Assembly (NCBI GenBank): GCA_944324455.1
Contig: CALUWJ010000002.1
Coordinates: forward strand, 1-64,000
Source of the DNA: Candidatus Gastranaerophilales bacterium
GTDB taxonomy: Bacteria; Cyanobacteriota; Vampirovibrionia; Gastranaerophilales; Gastranaerophilaceae
DNA length: 64,000 nucleotides
Reading direction: 5' to 3'
Shown piece by piece: positions 1-10,033 of this stretch. A program made the position numbers and the translations under genes. The notes below the pieces were generated by a model, which made no database searches, had not been told where the DNA came from, and saw only the letters and a list, made by a program, of their open reading frames with translations. How positions within the stretch are numbered: the first letter of the stretch is position 1; each line of letters opens with the position of its first letter.

Positions 1-205
1 TTGCATTTTGAAAGTAGTATTGATTTCAAAATGGGGTCCCTGCTCCGCCCGAAAATTTTTCTATATCTTATTTAATTGTCAAACTTTTTGTATCTCGGGA
101 CTTGCGCACCCCCATTCCCTTTTGCTTTTTGCATTTTGAAAGTAGTATTGATTTCAAAATGGGGTCCCTGCTCCGCCCGAAAATTTTTCTATATCTTATT
201 TAATT
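1..205. repeat. Two copies of a 77-bp direct repeat, 128-bp period
   Basis: Bases 1-77 and 129-205 are identical. They are separated by a 51-bp spacer rich in G/C compared with the flanks. Each copy contains a perfect 10-bp inverted repeat (4-13 with 24-33; 132-141 with 152-161) around a 10-nt loop, then a GC-rich core and an AT-rich tail. The first copy starts at the window edge, so the array may continue upstream. No coding sequence fits it. Nature unknown: possibly part of a longer tandem array, a mobile-element end or an RNA/protein binding repeat. Confidence 0.85.
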
Positions 206-306
206 TGATGTACATGTAAATCTGCTTACTTTATCCTAACATAAAATAAAAAATATGTGCAAAAAATATTTTTAGATGTTTTGTATAGTAAAATAAGCGA
301 GGAACT
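206..306 (+). promoter_or_regulatory. Leader of the AAA ATPase gene
   Basis: AT-rich stretch between the repeat and the ATG at 307. A TATAGT box lies at 284-289 and a GAGGA ribosome-binding site at 299-303, three bases before the start. No clear -35 box was recognised. Confidence 0.45.
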
Positions 307-1665
307 ATGAAAATAAATTTAATTAATAATATCAGATTTGCCTATAATAAAGATTACCATGACAAACTTCATCAAAAATTAGCAAGGCAAAAAAATGATC
401 TGCCATTAGCACAACAGCTTTCGGCAGCTGATGAGTTTTGTCTGTCTCTTGAAGATAAAATTAACGAAATTGAAAGCGACGGAAGTGATTTAGATGGTTA
501 TACGTTTAATGAGCTTACAAATTTTTTGATTGAGTTGCGTTTGGTTGTCGTGGATTATTTCTCGGCTAATTTTAATAATTTTCATTATCCTCAAGAATTA
601 ATTAAACAATATACAAAAGAAGCAAAAAACACGGCAAATGATGTTGCAAAACAATGGAGATTGGATTTATGTGACAGTTTATCAGGTCTATTGGCCCCTG
701 TGTCAAACAATTCTGAGGACAACATGGAAACATCTTCAAATCCGGATAACTCTGTTGGTTATAATATACCTATAGGAAACTTAAAAAAGCCAGATTTTTT
801 GGATGAATTTATTCCAAGACAATCTTCTCCAAAAGGCTTTTGCGATGTTGTCGGATTTGAAAATCAAAAAAATGAGCTCAAAGAATCAATTATTGAATAT
901 ATTGAAAACCCCGAATTAGCTGAAATAGATAAAAATGAATATGGTATTACTTTGCCTAGAGGGTATTTGTTTTATGGGCCCCCAGGTTGCGGTAAAACTT
1001 TTTTAACCGAAGCAATTGCAGCTGAAACAGGTTTAAAAATGTATAAAATGGATTTATCAAAAATTGGTTCATCTTATGTAAACCAAACTGCAAAAAATAT
1101 TCAAGGCGCATTTGATTTTTTGAAAACACAAGCGCAAAAAGATAATAAACCTGTTTTATTATTTATTGATGAAGTTGATTCTTTAGTTAGAAAAAGACAA
1201 CCGGATGAACAAAGTGCTGAAGATTCAAAAACTACAACGACTTTGTTGAAGTTAATACATGAGGCACGGGATAACGGAATTATTGTTATTGCTGCAACAA
1301 ACAGATACGATATTTTAGATGAGGCTTTTACTTCTCGATTTGATAATCAGCAATATTTTGGTTTGCCGGATATGGAGCAAATTCAAGCTTTGTTAAAAAA
1401 ATCTCTTGAAAAAAGAATAAAAGGTCAAGAATTGGCTAAAAATAATGATGCTATTAAAAACCTAGCTATTCAATTGAAAGATTATTCAAACCGTTCTATT
1501 ACTTTTATTGTGGATGAAGCAGCTAAAATTGCAAAAAGAAAAGGGCGACTAAATATAACATCCTCTGATGTAGCTGAAGCAATTAATAAATGCAATTTCG
1601 ATAAGGTTGATGAGTCATCATATCGAAAAGACAAGAGAAAAACTTTTAAGCTTGGTTTTAATTAA
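307..1665 (+). CDS. AAA family ATPase (classic VPS4/FtsH-like AAA module)
   Basis: A 452-residue protein with a helical, non-conserved N-terminal region (about 1-165) and one AAA module. Visible motifs are Walker A GPPGCGKT (224-231), Walker B LLFIDE (284-289), the sensor-1 Asn in AATN (about 332) and the arginine-finger region SRFD (343-346). The C-terminal helical lid continues to about residue 428 and a basic tail follows. There is no zinc metalloprotease domain and no transmembrane segment, so it is not FtsH. AAA modules of this class remodel or unfold protein partners; the substrate cannot be read here. The start is supported by GAGGA just upstream. It stands alone between a repeat and a convergent radical SAM gene, overlapping that gene's 3' end by 8 bp. 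Confidence 0.85.
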   Translation: MKINLINNIRFAYNKDYHDKLHQKLARQKNDLPLAQQLSAADEFCLSLEDKINEIESDGSDLDGYTFNELTNFLIELRLVVVDYFSANFNNFHYPQELIKQYTKEAKNTANDVAKQWRLDLCDSLSGLLAPVSNNSEDNMETSSNPDNSVGYNIPIGNLKKPDFLDEFIPRQSSPKGFCDVVGFENQKNELKESIIEYIENPELAEIDKNEYGITLPRGYLFYGPPGCGKTFLTEAIAAETGLKMYKMDLSKIGSSYVNQTAKNIQGAFDFLKTQAQKDNKPVLLFIDEVDSLVRKRQPDEQSAEDSKTTTTLLKLIHEARDNGIIVIAATNRYDILDEAFTSRFDNQQYFGLPDMEQIQALLKKSLEKRIKGQELAKNNDAIKNLAIQLKDYSNRSITFIVDEAAKIAKRKGRLNITSSDVAEAINKCNFDKVDESSYRKDKRKTFKLGFN

Positions 1666-2593
1666 TCTTTATAAATTGTTCAAGTTTATTTTTAATTATG
1701 TCTTTGTTTTTTAAGACTAATAATGGCATGTTTATATAATTAATAAAAACGTTTCTAAATGCTTTTAAATAATTTTTCTTAGGCAAAATTTGGTTATATT
1801 GCTTTGGTTTTGGGCATGTGCAATATTTTTGTGTGCAAACTTTGAGGTTATTATACAATTTAAAGTTTTTATCTTTAATGTTGCCAAGATAATTTTTTAT
1901 TAAAAATCTTGATGAATAGCAGCGATAAACTGAACCATCTTCATATATTACCGCACTTTTGCTTCCTGCACTGCAATAGTGGGCGTATGATTTTTCTATT
2001 TTTTCTTTTTTTGAAAAATATTTTTCTTCGACTTTATTATATTTAATAAATTTGTTTAAAATTCGTATGTGTTGAAAATCAATATTTGTATTGTATTTTT
2101 CTGCAATTAAATTAATTTTTTTAATTTTTTCTTCTTTTATCTGGTCTAATTTAAAAATGGGTATCAAAATCGTTGTTGATATGTATTTAGGTTTGCTTTT
2201 TAAAAATTGTTCAAGTTTCATTAATATTGCACTAAAGTCTTTAATTTCATCTAAATGCAGGCTGATATCAAGCTTGTTTAAATTTTCTTTTGTGATTGAG
2301 AATATTTTTTGATATGTTTCTAAGTTAAATGAAAAATTCGATATAAGATTGATTTTGAAATTATAATTTGCTAATTTTTCTATAATTTCAAAAAAGTTTG
2401 GGTGTAAAAGTGCTTCTCCGCCTGTTATTGTAATTTCAAAATCTTTATCAAGAGTTTCTATGAAATCAAAAAAAGCTTTTATTGTTTCTTTTGTCGCATG
2501 GTTTTTTTTCTTTTGTTGTTGCTTGCTTTGAGAACAATAAGTGCAATTTTGGTTACATTTTTGAGTAATAATAAAATCTATAAATTTATTCAT
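1658..2593 (-). CDS. Radical SAM protein with C-terminal SPASM-like cysteine cluster
   Basis: 311 residues. The N-terminus has the radical SAM iron-sulfur motif CNQNCTYC (C13, C17, C20), followed by the typical TITGGEALLHP SAM-binding segment near residue 55-65. The C-terminal third carries further cysteines (HYCSAG, YRCYSS, and CTQKYCTCP) resembling a SPASM/twitch auxiliary cluster domain. Such enzymes often modify peptides or proteins (family knowledge), but no precursor peptide gene is evident beside it. It is a single gene: the AAA ATPase converges on its 3' end and a ribosomal-operon terminator lies just upstream of its start. Very Lys/Asn-rich, in keeping with the base composition. Substrate unknown. 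Confidence 0.85.
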   Translation of the reverse strand: MNKFIDFIITQKCNQNCTYCSQSKQQQKKKNHATKETIKAFFDFIETLDKDFEITITGGEALLHPNFFEIIEKLANYNFKINLISNFSFNLETYQKIFSITKENLNKLDISLHLDEIKDFSAILMKLEQFLKSKPKYISTTILIPIFKLDQIKEEKIKKINLIAEKYNTNIDFQHIRILNKFIKYNKVEEKYFSKKEKIEKSYAHYCSAGSKSAVIYEDGSVYRCYSSRFLIKNYLGNIKDKNFKLYNNLKVCTQKYCTCPKPKQYNQILPKKNYLKAFRNVFINYINMPLLVLKNKDIIKNKLEQFIKIN

Positions 2594-2609
2594 ATTAAAA
2601 TTTTACAAT

Positions 2610-2646
2610 AAAAAATCTGCCCCGTTTTTAACAGGACAGATTTTTT
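2610..2646 (-). terminator. Intrinsic terminator of rpsL-rpsG
   Basis: A 17-bp inverted repeat whose minus-strand RNA pairs fully, with two G-U pairs, and ends in a run of six U. It sits 14 bases after the rpsG stop codon and marks the end of the operon before fusA/tuf could appear. Confidence 0.85.
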
Positions 2647-2659
2647 TATTTTAGTTGTA

Positions 2660-3133
2660 TTAATATCTGTAATGAACAAAAGCTTTATTTGCTTCAGCCA
2701 TTTTGTGTGTGTCTTCTTTTTTCTTAACAGCTGAACCTGTTGAATTTGAAGCGTCCATGATTTCGTTTGTTAATTTTTCAATCATAGATTTACCGCCTCT
2801 TTTTCTTGCTGCTTCAATAATCCATTGAGAAGCAAGTGCAACGCCTCTATCCGGTTTAACATCAATAGGTACTTGATATGTTGAACCACCGATACGACGA
2901 GCTTTGACTTCAATTAAAGGTGTAGCGTTTGATAAAGCTTTTTTGAAAGTATCAATTGGGTTTTCAGTTTTAGCTTTTTGAGAAACTTGTTCCATTGTTG
3001 TGTAGAATATTCTTTGAGCTACTGATTTTTTGCCTTTTTTCATTAATCTGTTAATGAATTTAGCAATATCTACACTGTTGTATATAGGATCCGGAGCTGG
3101 AATGCGTTTTGCCGGTTTTGATCTTCTTGACAT
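2660..3133 (-). CDS. rpsG: 30S ribosomal protein uS7
   Basis: 157 residues, the usual length for uS7. It has the characteristic N-terminal MSRRSKPAKR and the conserved core around GGSTYQVPI, R-A-L/I-A-x-x-W-I-type helix (VALASQWIIEAARKRG) and the C-terminal HKMAEANKAFVHYRY. It binds the 3' major domain of 16S rRNA and nucleates head assembly of the small subunit; it is also the usual autoregulator of the str operon. It follows rpsL with an 18-bp gap and is followed by an intrinsic terminator instead of fusA. Confidence 0.98.
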   Translation of the reverse strand: MSRRSKPAKRIPAPDPIYNSVDIAKFINRLMKKGKKSVAQRIFYTTMEQVSQKAKTENPIDTFKKALSNATPLIEVKARRIGGSTYQVPIDVKPDRGVALASQWIIEAARKRGGKSMIEKLTNEIMDASNSTGSAVKKKEDTHKMAEANKAFVHYRY

Positions 3134-3151
3134 TATTTATCTTAACCTTTC

Positions 3152-3532
3152 TTATTTTTTAGCTTTAGCTTTTTTTGTACCGTATTTAGATCTTGATTGC
3201 ATTCTGTTTGCAACACCTTGTGTATCTAGGGTACCTCTGATGATGTGATATCTAACACCGGGAAGGTCTTTAACCCTGCCGCCTCTGATCAGCACAACAG
3301 AGTGCTCTTGCAAATTATGTCCGATACCGGGGATGTATGAAGTAACTTCAAATCCGTTTGTTAAGCGAACACGAGCAACTTTTCTCATTGCAGAGTTCGG
3401 TTTTTTTGGAGTTGTAGTATAAACTCTTGTGCATACTCCACGTCTTTGAGGGCATCCTGTAAGAGCCGGTGAGTTAGTTTTATCTTTAATTTTTTGTCTT
3501 TCTTTTTTGATTAATTGATTTATAGTAGGCAT
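3152..3532 (-). CDS. rpsL: 30S ribosomal protein uS12
   Basis: 126 residues, complete. The decoding-centre loops are intact: [10 protein letters not shown] (streptomycin-site lysines present) and [13 protein letters not shown] (second streptomycin loop, with the conserved Lys and Asp). The sequence at these positions is therefore the streptomycin-sensitive type. An AAGGGG ribosome-binding site lies just upstream of the ATG. First gene of a two-gene rpsL-rpsG operon. The region 3533-3642 is shared with the divergent gene at 3658. Confidence 0.98.
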   Translation of the reverse strand: MPTINQLIKKERQKIKDKTNSPALTGCPQRRGVCTRVYTTTPKKPNSAMRKVARVRLTNGFEVTSYIPGIGHNLQEHSVVLIRGGRVKDLPGVRYHIIRGTLDTQGVANRMQSRSKYGTKKAKAKK

Positions 3533-3620
3533 ATTTTCCCCTTAATAATAGTTATCTGTACTATATATTTCACTATAAACAATGTTTGAAGTCAATATTT
3601 TTTTCTTTTAAATTATTTTA

Positions 3621-3651
3621 TTGTTAACATTTGTAAAAAATATTGTATAAT
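3621..3651 (+). promoter_or_regulatory. Predicted leaderless promoter
   Basis: TTGTTA at 3621-3626, a 19-bp spacer and a perfect TATAAT at 3646-3651. The -10 ends 6 nt before the ATG at 3658, so transcription should start at or next to the A of the start codon. No Shine-Dalgarno sequence fits. Confidence 0.6.
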
Positions 3652-3657
3652 ATAGTT

Positions 3658-5631
<1,974 letters not shown>

Positions 5632-5793
5632 AATATTACCTCTTTTTGTTTACTAAATTATTAGAACACAATTGTTTTATTAGTGCAAATTTATCTTTTT
5701 ATTATTATGGTGTTAAAAGTAAATTTTTATTAAATAATTCCTTTATAAAAATTTTTTTATTATAATTTAGAAGTTAACTAGTGGAGTATGAGG

Positions 5794-6255
5794 ATGTTTA
5801 AAAACAACAATTCAGTATATTTGAGAAATGGTTTAAAGAAAAATCAAAACGTATCTGAATATTATTCAAATATAAATACTGCTGTTGCTTTGGGAAAAAC
5901 ACATGTACCAATAAAACATAAACAGTTGGCGGCTAATTACGTTTTAATTAAGAAAATTTTTGGAAGCTCGGCTGCTTCAATTCCAATTACAAATGCCGAC
6001 AGGGCAGTATTAACTCGTCATGGTTTTCAGCCATTAGAAAATACTTCTGTTGAACAAATAAATCGTCAAATTGAACAGTTAAAAAATTGGTCTAACGGCG
6101 GTGATATTTTGCTTTCAACCTACGCAAGTGAACTTTTTGAAATTAGAATAAAAGAGCTAAAGTATTTGCGTTTGACTACTACAAACGCGCGCAGCTGTGA
6201 ATTTTTAGATGGATATAAAGCTCTAGAAAAATACATTGAATACATTGCAAGATAA
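5794..6255 (+). CDS. Hypothetical protein, about 153 aa
   Basis: Not recognised. Predicted soluble and mainly helical, without signal peptide or membrane segment. The start at 5794 is preferred over an in-frame ATG at 5788 because GGAG at 5783-5786 stands 7 nt from 5794 but only one base from 5788. TATAAT at 5761-5766 is a plausible -10 box. Residues 85-115 (counted from the first ATG) contain a helix (SVEQINRQIEQLKNW) that could be a short coiled coil. It is monocistronic, between ndk and a small secreted-protein gene. Confidence 0.6.
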   Translation: MFKNNNSVYLRNGLKKNQNVSEYYSNINTAVALGKTHVPIKHKQLAANYVLIKKIFGSSAASIPITNADRAVLTRHGFQPLENTSVEQINRQIEQLKNWSNGGDILLSTYASELFEIRIKELKYLRLTTTNARSCEFLDGYKALEKYIEYIAR

Positions 6256-6350
6256 TTCAAATTTTATTTGATTAATAATTGTTAAGTTGTCTATTGCATA
6301 TCATGTTGAAAAATTCTTATTTAATGGTATTTTTTTACTAGGAGGTAATT

Positions 6351-6656
6351 ATGATTAAAAATTGCATTATGTTATTTTTTGGTCTGTTGTTATTGAGTTT
6401 AAATCAGTGTTATGCTGTTGATTCAAACTATGATGACACCCCCGAAACCCAAGTTAAATATCAACATGAGTATTCTGAGGATGATTTTAACTTTAATGAC
6501 AGTTCAAGTTATTTAACTGATGAACAGTTGCAGGAAGCGCAAGAAATCAATGAGATTGATGATAATGTTGGTTTTTGGGCTAAAATTATCAACTCAAGTC
6601 ATTTTTCATCAGGAACTGCCACGAAAACTTATATCCCTATAAATAAAATTCAATAA
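6351..6656 (+). CDS. Small acidic exported protein, 101 aa
   Basis: A clear N-terminal signal peptide: two positive-charge residues, a hydrophobic core (about residues 6-17) and a likely cleavage after CYA (about residue 22). The mature part of about 79 residues is strongly acidic (many Asp/Glu) and has no recognisable domain. The cysteine before the cleavage site is not in a good lipobox context. A strong AGGAGG lies 7 bases before the ATG, suggesting efficient translation. Its stop codon abuts the 3' end of the convergent P-loop gene. Function unknown. Confidence 0.65.
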   Translation: MIKNCIMLFFGLLLLSLNQCYAVDSNYDDTPETQVKYQHEYSEDDFNFNDSSSYLTDEQLQEAQEINEIDDNVGFWAKIINSSHFSSGTATKTYIPINKIQ

Positions 6657-7337
6657 TCACCACAATGCTTTTGGCATATGCCTGTCAAGGAATTTGACGG
6701 GTGTATTGTCGTATATACAAGTTTTAAAATCTTTTTCGAGTTTTTTATCAACGCTTATTGCAACAATAGGAATGGAAGTTTTAATTGATACTTCTTTTAG
6801 GATGTTGTATCCATTTATTACATCTTGTTTTGTGGTTTCATCACCAAGATGTGTATTTGATATTAATCCTGAGATTTTTTTCCAAGGTTTTTTATTTTCT
6901 CCGCTATTAAATTGTATATATTCAAGGATTGATTCAACGTCTCTTGTTTCAAATTTTGCAGTATTAACTACAAGATAAATTTTTATATTTTTTTCTTCAT
7001 CAATTCCATTTAAAATATCGAGCGTATCAAGCCCTGTTACACCATAGCCAACATCGATAATGACATCGTTATTATTTTTCTTTAGGCAGTTTATTTGCTC
7101 ATTTGTTACATAACTTCCTGCTTCGCCTAATCCTAAATAATCTGATTGTAATATTAAGTCTATGCCATAATCTTTTAAAACTTTTTCAATCGGGCGCATA
7201 CAATATGCAGGTTCAACCGTATCTAAATCAACAAGTGTAATTAGTTTATTTTCTTTTGTGTATTCTATTGCACGATTAAGAGCATTTTCGCTTTTTCCTG
7301 AAGCATAAGCTCCTGTATATATTTCAACTGTTCGCAT
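6657..7337 (-). CDS. P-loop NTPase, CobQ/MinD-like fold, unknown function
   Basis: 226 residues. The N-terminus shows a Walker A motif GAYASGKS (residues 9-16), followed by a strand ending in VDLDTVEPAY (a Walker A'-like Asp-rich loop) and a DVIIDVGYG strand (Walker B-like). The pattern resembles deviant-P-loop CobQ/CobB/MinD relatives found in anaerobes, usually annotated as hypothetical. No signal peptide or membrane segment. The gene is the last of the long flagellar/signalling cluster; its start overlaps the response regulator's end by 14 bp, so the two are translationally coupled. A role near the signalling genes is inference from position only. Confidence 0.7.
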   Translation of the reverse strand: MRTVEIYTGAYASGKSENALNRAIEYTKENKLITLVDLDTVEPAYCMRPIEKVLKDYGIDLILQSDYLGLGEAGSYVTNEQINCLKKNNNDVIIDVGYGVTGLDTLDILNGIDEEKNIKIYLVVNTAKFETRDVESILEYIQFNSGENKKPWKKISGLISNTHLGDETTKQDVINGYNILKEVSIKTSIPIVAISVDKKLEKDFKTCIYDNTPVKFLDRHMPKALW

Positions 7338-8397
7338 TTATTTCTTTCTGGTTTTGTGTAAAATTATTGTTTTCGTCTTCAAAACTCAATATTTTTTGTT
7401 GTTTTTCATATTCTTCTATTTCCTTTTTTGCCTCAGGAAGAATACTTTTAAATATTTCAACTAAATTAGGGTCAAATTGTTGACCTGCACTTTGCTCAAT
7501 AACTTTGAGAGCTTCTTCTGCTGATAGGCTGTTTCTATATGCCCTTTTTGAAACCATTGAATCATAAGCATCGGCTATTGCAATAATTCTTGAACCCAAA
7601 GGAATTTCATCGCCTTTTAATCCATAAGGATAACCGCAGCCGTTATAATATTCATGGTGATATTTTATGATTTCTGTAATTTCATAGAGTTGTTTAATGT
7701 CCTCAAGAATTTTTACGCTGTAATGTACATGCATTTTGATTTTTTCAAATTCTTCTTGGGTTAGTTTTTGACTCTTGTTTAAAATTTCTTCTGCTATACC
7801 AATCATTCCGATATCATGTAATAATCCTGCCAATTCAATTTGGCTAACTTCGGTTGGATTTAGTGCTAATTTATTAACCATTTTCATTGAGTAATATGCA
7901 ACTCTGCGGCTTCTGCCCAGTGTAAAAGAGTCTTTTGCATCTAGTGCTTCTATGATTGCCTTAACTGTACCTGAAAATAAATCTTTTAAATCTGAAATCA
8001 AATTCTCGTTATCTATTTTTAATTGATAGCATTCAAGGGCTGAATCTACAATCATTAGAAGTTCATCAGGAGTAAATGGCTTTTTAATATAGCGATAAAT
8101 TTTTGCATAATTTATTGCGTCAATAAGAATTTTGACGTCAGAGTATGCTGTAACTAAAAGACGCATTGTTTTTGGTTGAATTTCGTTAACTCTTTTTAAA
8201 AACTCAACGCCATCCATTATTGGCATTTTGTGATCTGATAATATACAATCAAACTGTTGGGTTTTTAAGATTTCGAGTGCTTCAATGGCGTTATGAGCTT
8301 TTGTTATATCATATTTAGAACGTAGAGTTCTGTATAAAAGTGCCAAATTACTTTCTTCATCATCTACAATAAGGATTTTATACCTCTTTTGTTCCAT
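7324..8397 (-). CDS. Response regulator with REC and HD-GYP domains
   Basis: 357 residues. Receiver domain about 6-125, with acidic pair D12/D13, phospho-acceptor D55 (LSDHKMP), T83 and K105/K106 (YIKKPF). A linker helix leads to an HD-GYP domain: H194-D195, HHExYxGxGYP at 247-257. HD-GYP proteins hydrolyse cyclic di-GMP. The usual Lys of HDxGK is Met here (HDIGMIGI). Gene overlap with the upstream sensor kinase is 20 bp, so this is its cognate regulator. A Glu/Lys-rich C-terminal tail of about 35 residues follows. Located downstream of fliPQR-flhBA and a PilZ gene, so a role in motility control via c-di-GMP is likely. Confidence 0.93.
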   Translation of the reverse strand: MEQKRYKILIVDDEESNLALLYRTLRSKYDITKAHNAIEALEILKTQQFDCILSDHKMPIMDGVEFLKRVNEIQPKTMRLLVTAYSDVKILIDAINYAKIYRYIKKPFTPDELLMIVDSALECYQLKIDNENLISDLKDLFSGTVKAIIEALDAKDSFTLGRSRRVAYYSMKMVNKLALNPTEVSQIELAGLLHDIGMIGIAEEILNKSQKLTQEEFEKIKMHVHYSVKILEDIKQLYEITEIIKYHHEYYNGCGYPYGLKGDEIPLGSRIIAIADAYDSMVSKRAYRNSLSAEEALKVIEQSAGQQFDPNLVEIFKSILPEAKKEIEEYEKQQKILSFEDENNNFTQNQKEINANS

Positions 8398-10033
8398 CTT
8401 GTACTCCGTTTTCGTTTCTTAAATCTTGAATAATTTCTTCTTCCATTGTTATTTCTTTATCATCATGGTTAATGGGCAGCATTATTGTGAATTTGGTGCC
8501 TACACCTACTTTTGATTCTACGTTAATTGTTCCTTTGTGGTCATTTATAACCCTGTATGATATACTCATTCCCAAACCTGTACCTTTTCCAACAGGTTTT
8601 GTTGTAAAGAATGGATCAAAAACTTTTTTAAGGTTTTCTTCAGGAATTCCGCAGCCGGTGTCAATAAATTCGATTTTAACTTTATTTCCTATTTTTTGCG
8701 TATTTATTGTTAGTGTACCTGTGTCTTTTATTGCATCTTGTGCATTATCTAATATATTCATAAATACTTGATTTAGCTGTCCGCCATAGGCTTCGATTTT
8801 GGGTAAGTCTGGTGCATAATTTTTAATAACGGTTATTCTGTTTTTGTATTTATTATTTAGAATATTTAGAGTTGTATCTATTTCTTTTGCAATATCAAAT
8901 TGAGTTAAAACTCTTTCTTCCATTCTTGAAAAGTTTTTTAAATCCAAAATAATATTTTTTGTCCTTTGTGTTCCTTCCATGCAGCTTCTTATTAAATCTT
9001 TTACATCTGCTCTTAGGAAGTCTAAATCGATATCTTTTTTAAGAGCTTCAATTTCATCTTTAATATTTTGCGGGAAATTTGCATTATTTTGTTCGTATAA
9101 ATCAATTAACTTCAAAAGGTCATCAACATAATTCTGAAGAATGATTATATTCCCATGGATGAAATTTATAGGATTATTTATTTCATGGGCAATTCCTGCA
9201 ACTAATTCACCAAGAGAGCGCATTTTTTCTGAATGTACCATCATAGCTTGCGTTTCCTGAAGCTTATAATTTGCTTCTTCTAGTGCTATTGTTCTTTCTT
9301 GCACCTTAAGTTCTAATGATGAATATAATTCATGGAGTTGAAATCCCATTTCATTATACGAATAAATTAAATCATTAATTTCGGTAAAGTTTGAATTATC
9401 AATTTTTACGTCAAAATTGCCGTCTGTTATTTCTTTTGCTGCTTTTGACAGTTTTTCAAGAGGTGTTGAGATTATACTCGACATCATAATACTAATTACA
9501 ACACCTATAACTATAAATATAGTTAATATGTTAACTATCATTTCAAAGAAATTATCGTAATATGTGTTGAGGCTATTTCCTGTTGGAATGCCAAAATATA
9601 TTGTGTATCCGCCAATAACTTTTGATAATTTTTGCGATTTTCTATATACTTCTGATTTATAATTTTCTTCTATTTTATTAATGTCATCACCTAAAATAAT
9701 TTGATTTGATGAATTGTTTTTAACATATATATATGATAATAAACTGTCTCTTTTTAATAAGTCTATTATATTTTTTGTTGATTCAAATGTATCATCATGT
9801 TTTTTTGTATCAAATATAAATGATTGAATCAATACGGTAGACAGAGAGTATCTTAATTTGAAAATATTTGATTCATATTCGCTGGTTAAATTTTTAATGT
9901 TAAAAATGGTGTATAGAGCAAATAAGCTTGTTATGATAATAATTACAATGCTCATTAGTATTGCAAACCATATACTTAATTTGATGGTTCTGTATTTTTT
10001 TAGACCCAGACTTTTTAGATTAAATTTTCTCAT
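8378..10033 (-). CDS. Membrane sensor histidine kinase
   Basis: 551 residues. Two membrane segments (about 20-42 and 164-187) flank a periplasmic domain of about 120 residues; a HAMP linker follows (about 190-240), then a coiled coil, the HisKA box with phospho-accepting His at 283 (GIAHEINNPINF) and a complete HATPase domain: N box (NILDNAQDAI), G1 (DTGCGIPE), F box (DPFFTTKPVG) and G2 (GTGLGMS). The periplasmic sensor has no recognised motif. The start overlaps the preceding small membrane gene by 4 bp and the stop overlaps the response regulator by 20 bp. It phosphorylates, by inference, the REC-HD-GYP protein encoded next. Confidence 0.94.
   Translation of the reverse strand: MRKFNLKSLGLKKYRTIKLSIWFAILMSIVIIIITSLFALYTIFNIKNLTSEYESNIFKLRYSLSTVLIQSFIFDTKKHDDTFESTKNIIDLLKRDSLLSYIYVKNNSSNQIILGDDINKIEENYKSEVYRKSQKLSKVIGGYTIYFGIPTGNSLNTYYDNFFEMIVNILTIFIVIGVVISIMMSSIISTPLEKLSKAAKEITDGNFDVKIDNSNFTEINDLIYSYNEMGFQLHELYSSLELKVQERTIALEEANYKLQETQAMMVHSEKMRSLGELVAGIAHEINNPINFIHGNIIILQNYVDDLLKLIDLYEQNNANFPQNIKDEIEALKKDIDLDFLRADVKDLIRSCMEGTQRTKNIILDLKNFSRMEERVLTQFDIAKEIDTTLNILNNKYKNRITVIKNYAPDLPKIEAYGGQLNQVFMNILDNAQDAIKDTGTLTINTQKIGNKVKIEFIDTGCGIPEENLKKVFDPFFTTKPVGKGTGLGMSISYRVINDHKGTINVESKVGVGTKFTIMLPINHDDKEITMEEEIIQDLRNENGVQDGTKEV

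Noticed and set aside
2600-2605. Leaderless promoter for the radical SAM gene (TAAAAT 6 nt before ATG)
   Set aside because: The box fits the spacing, but no -35 is visible and the upstream part is occupied by the rpsG terminator. Not counted among the eight.
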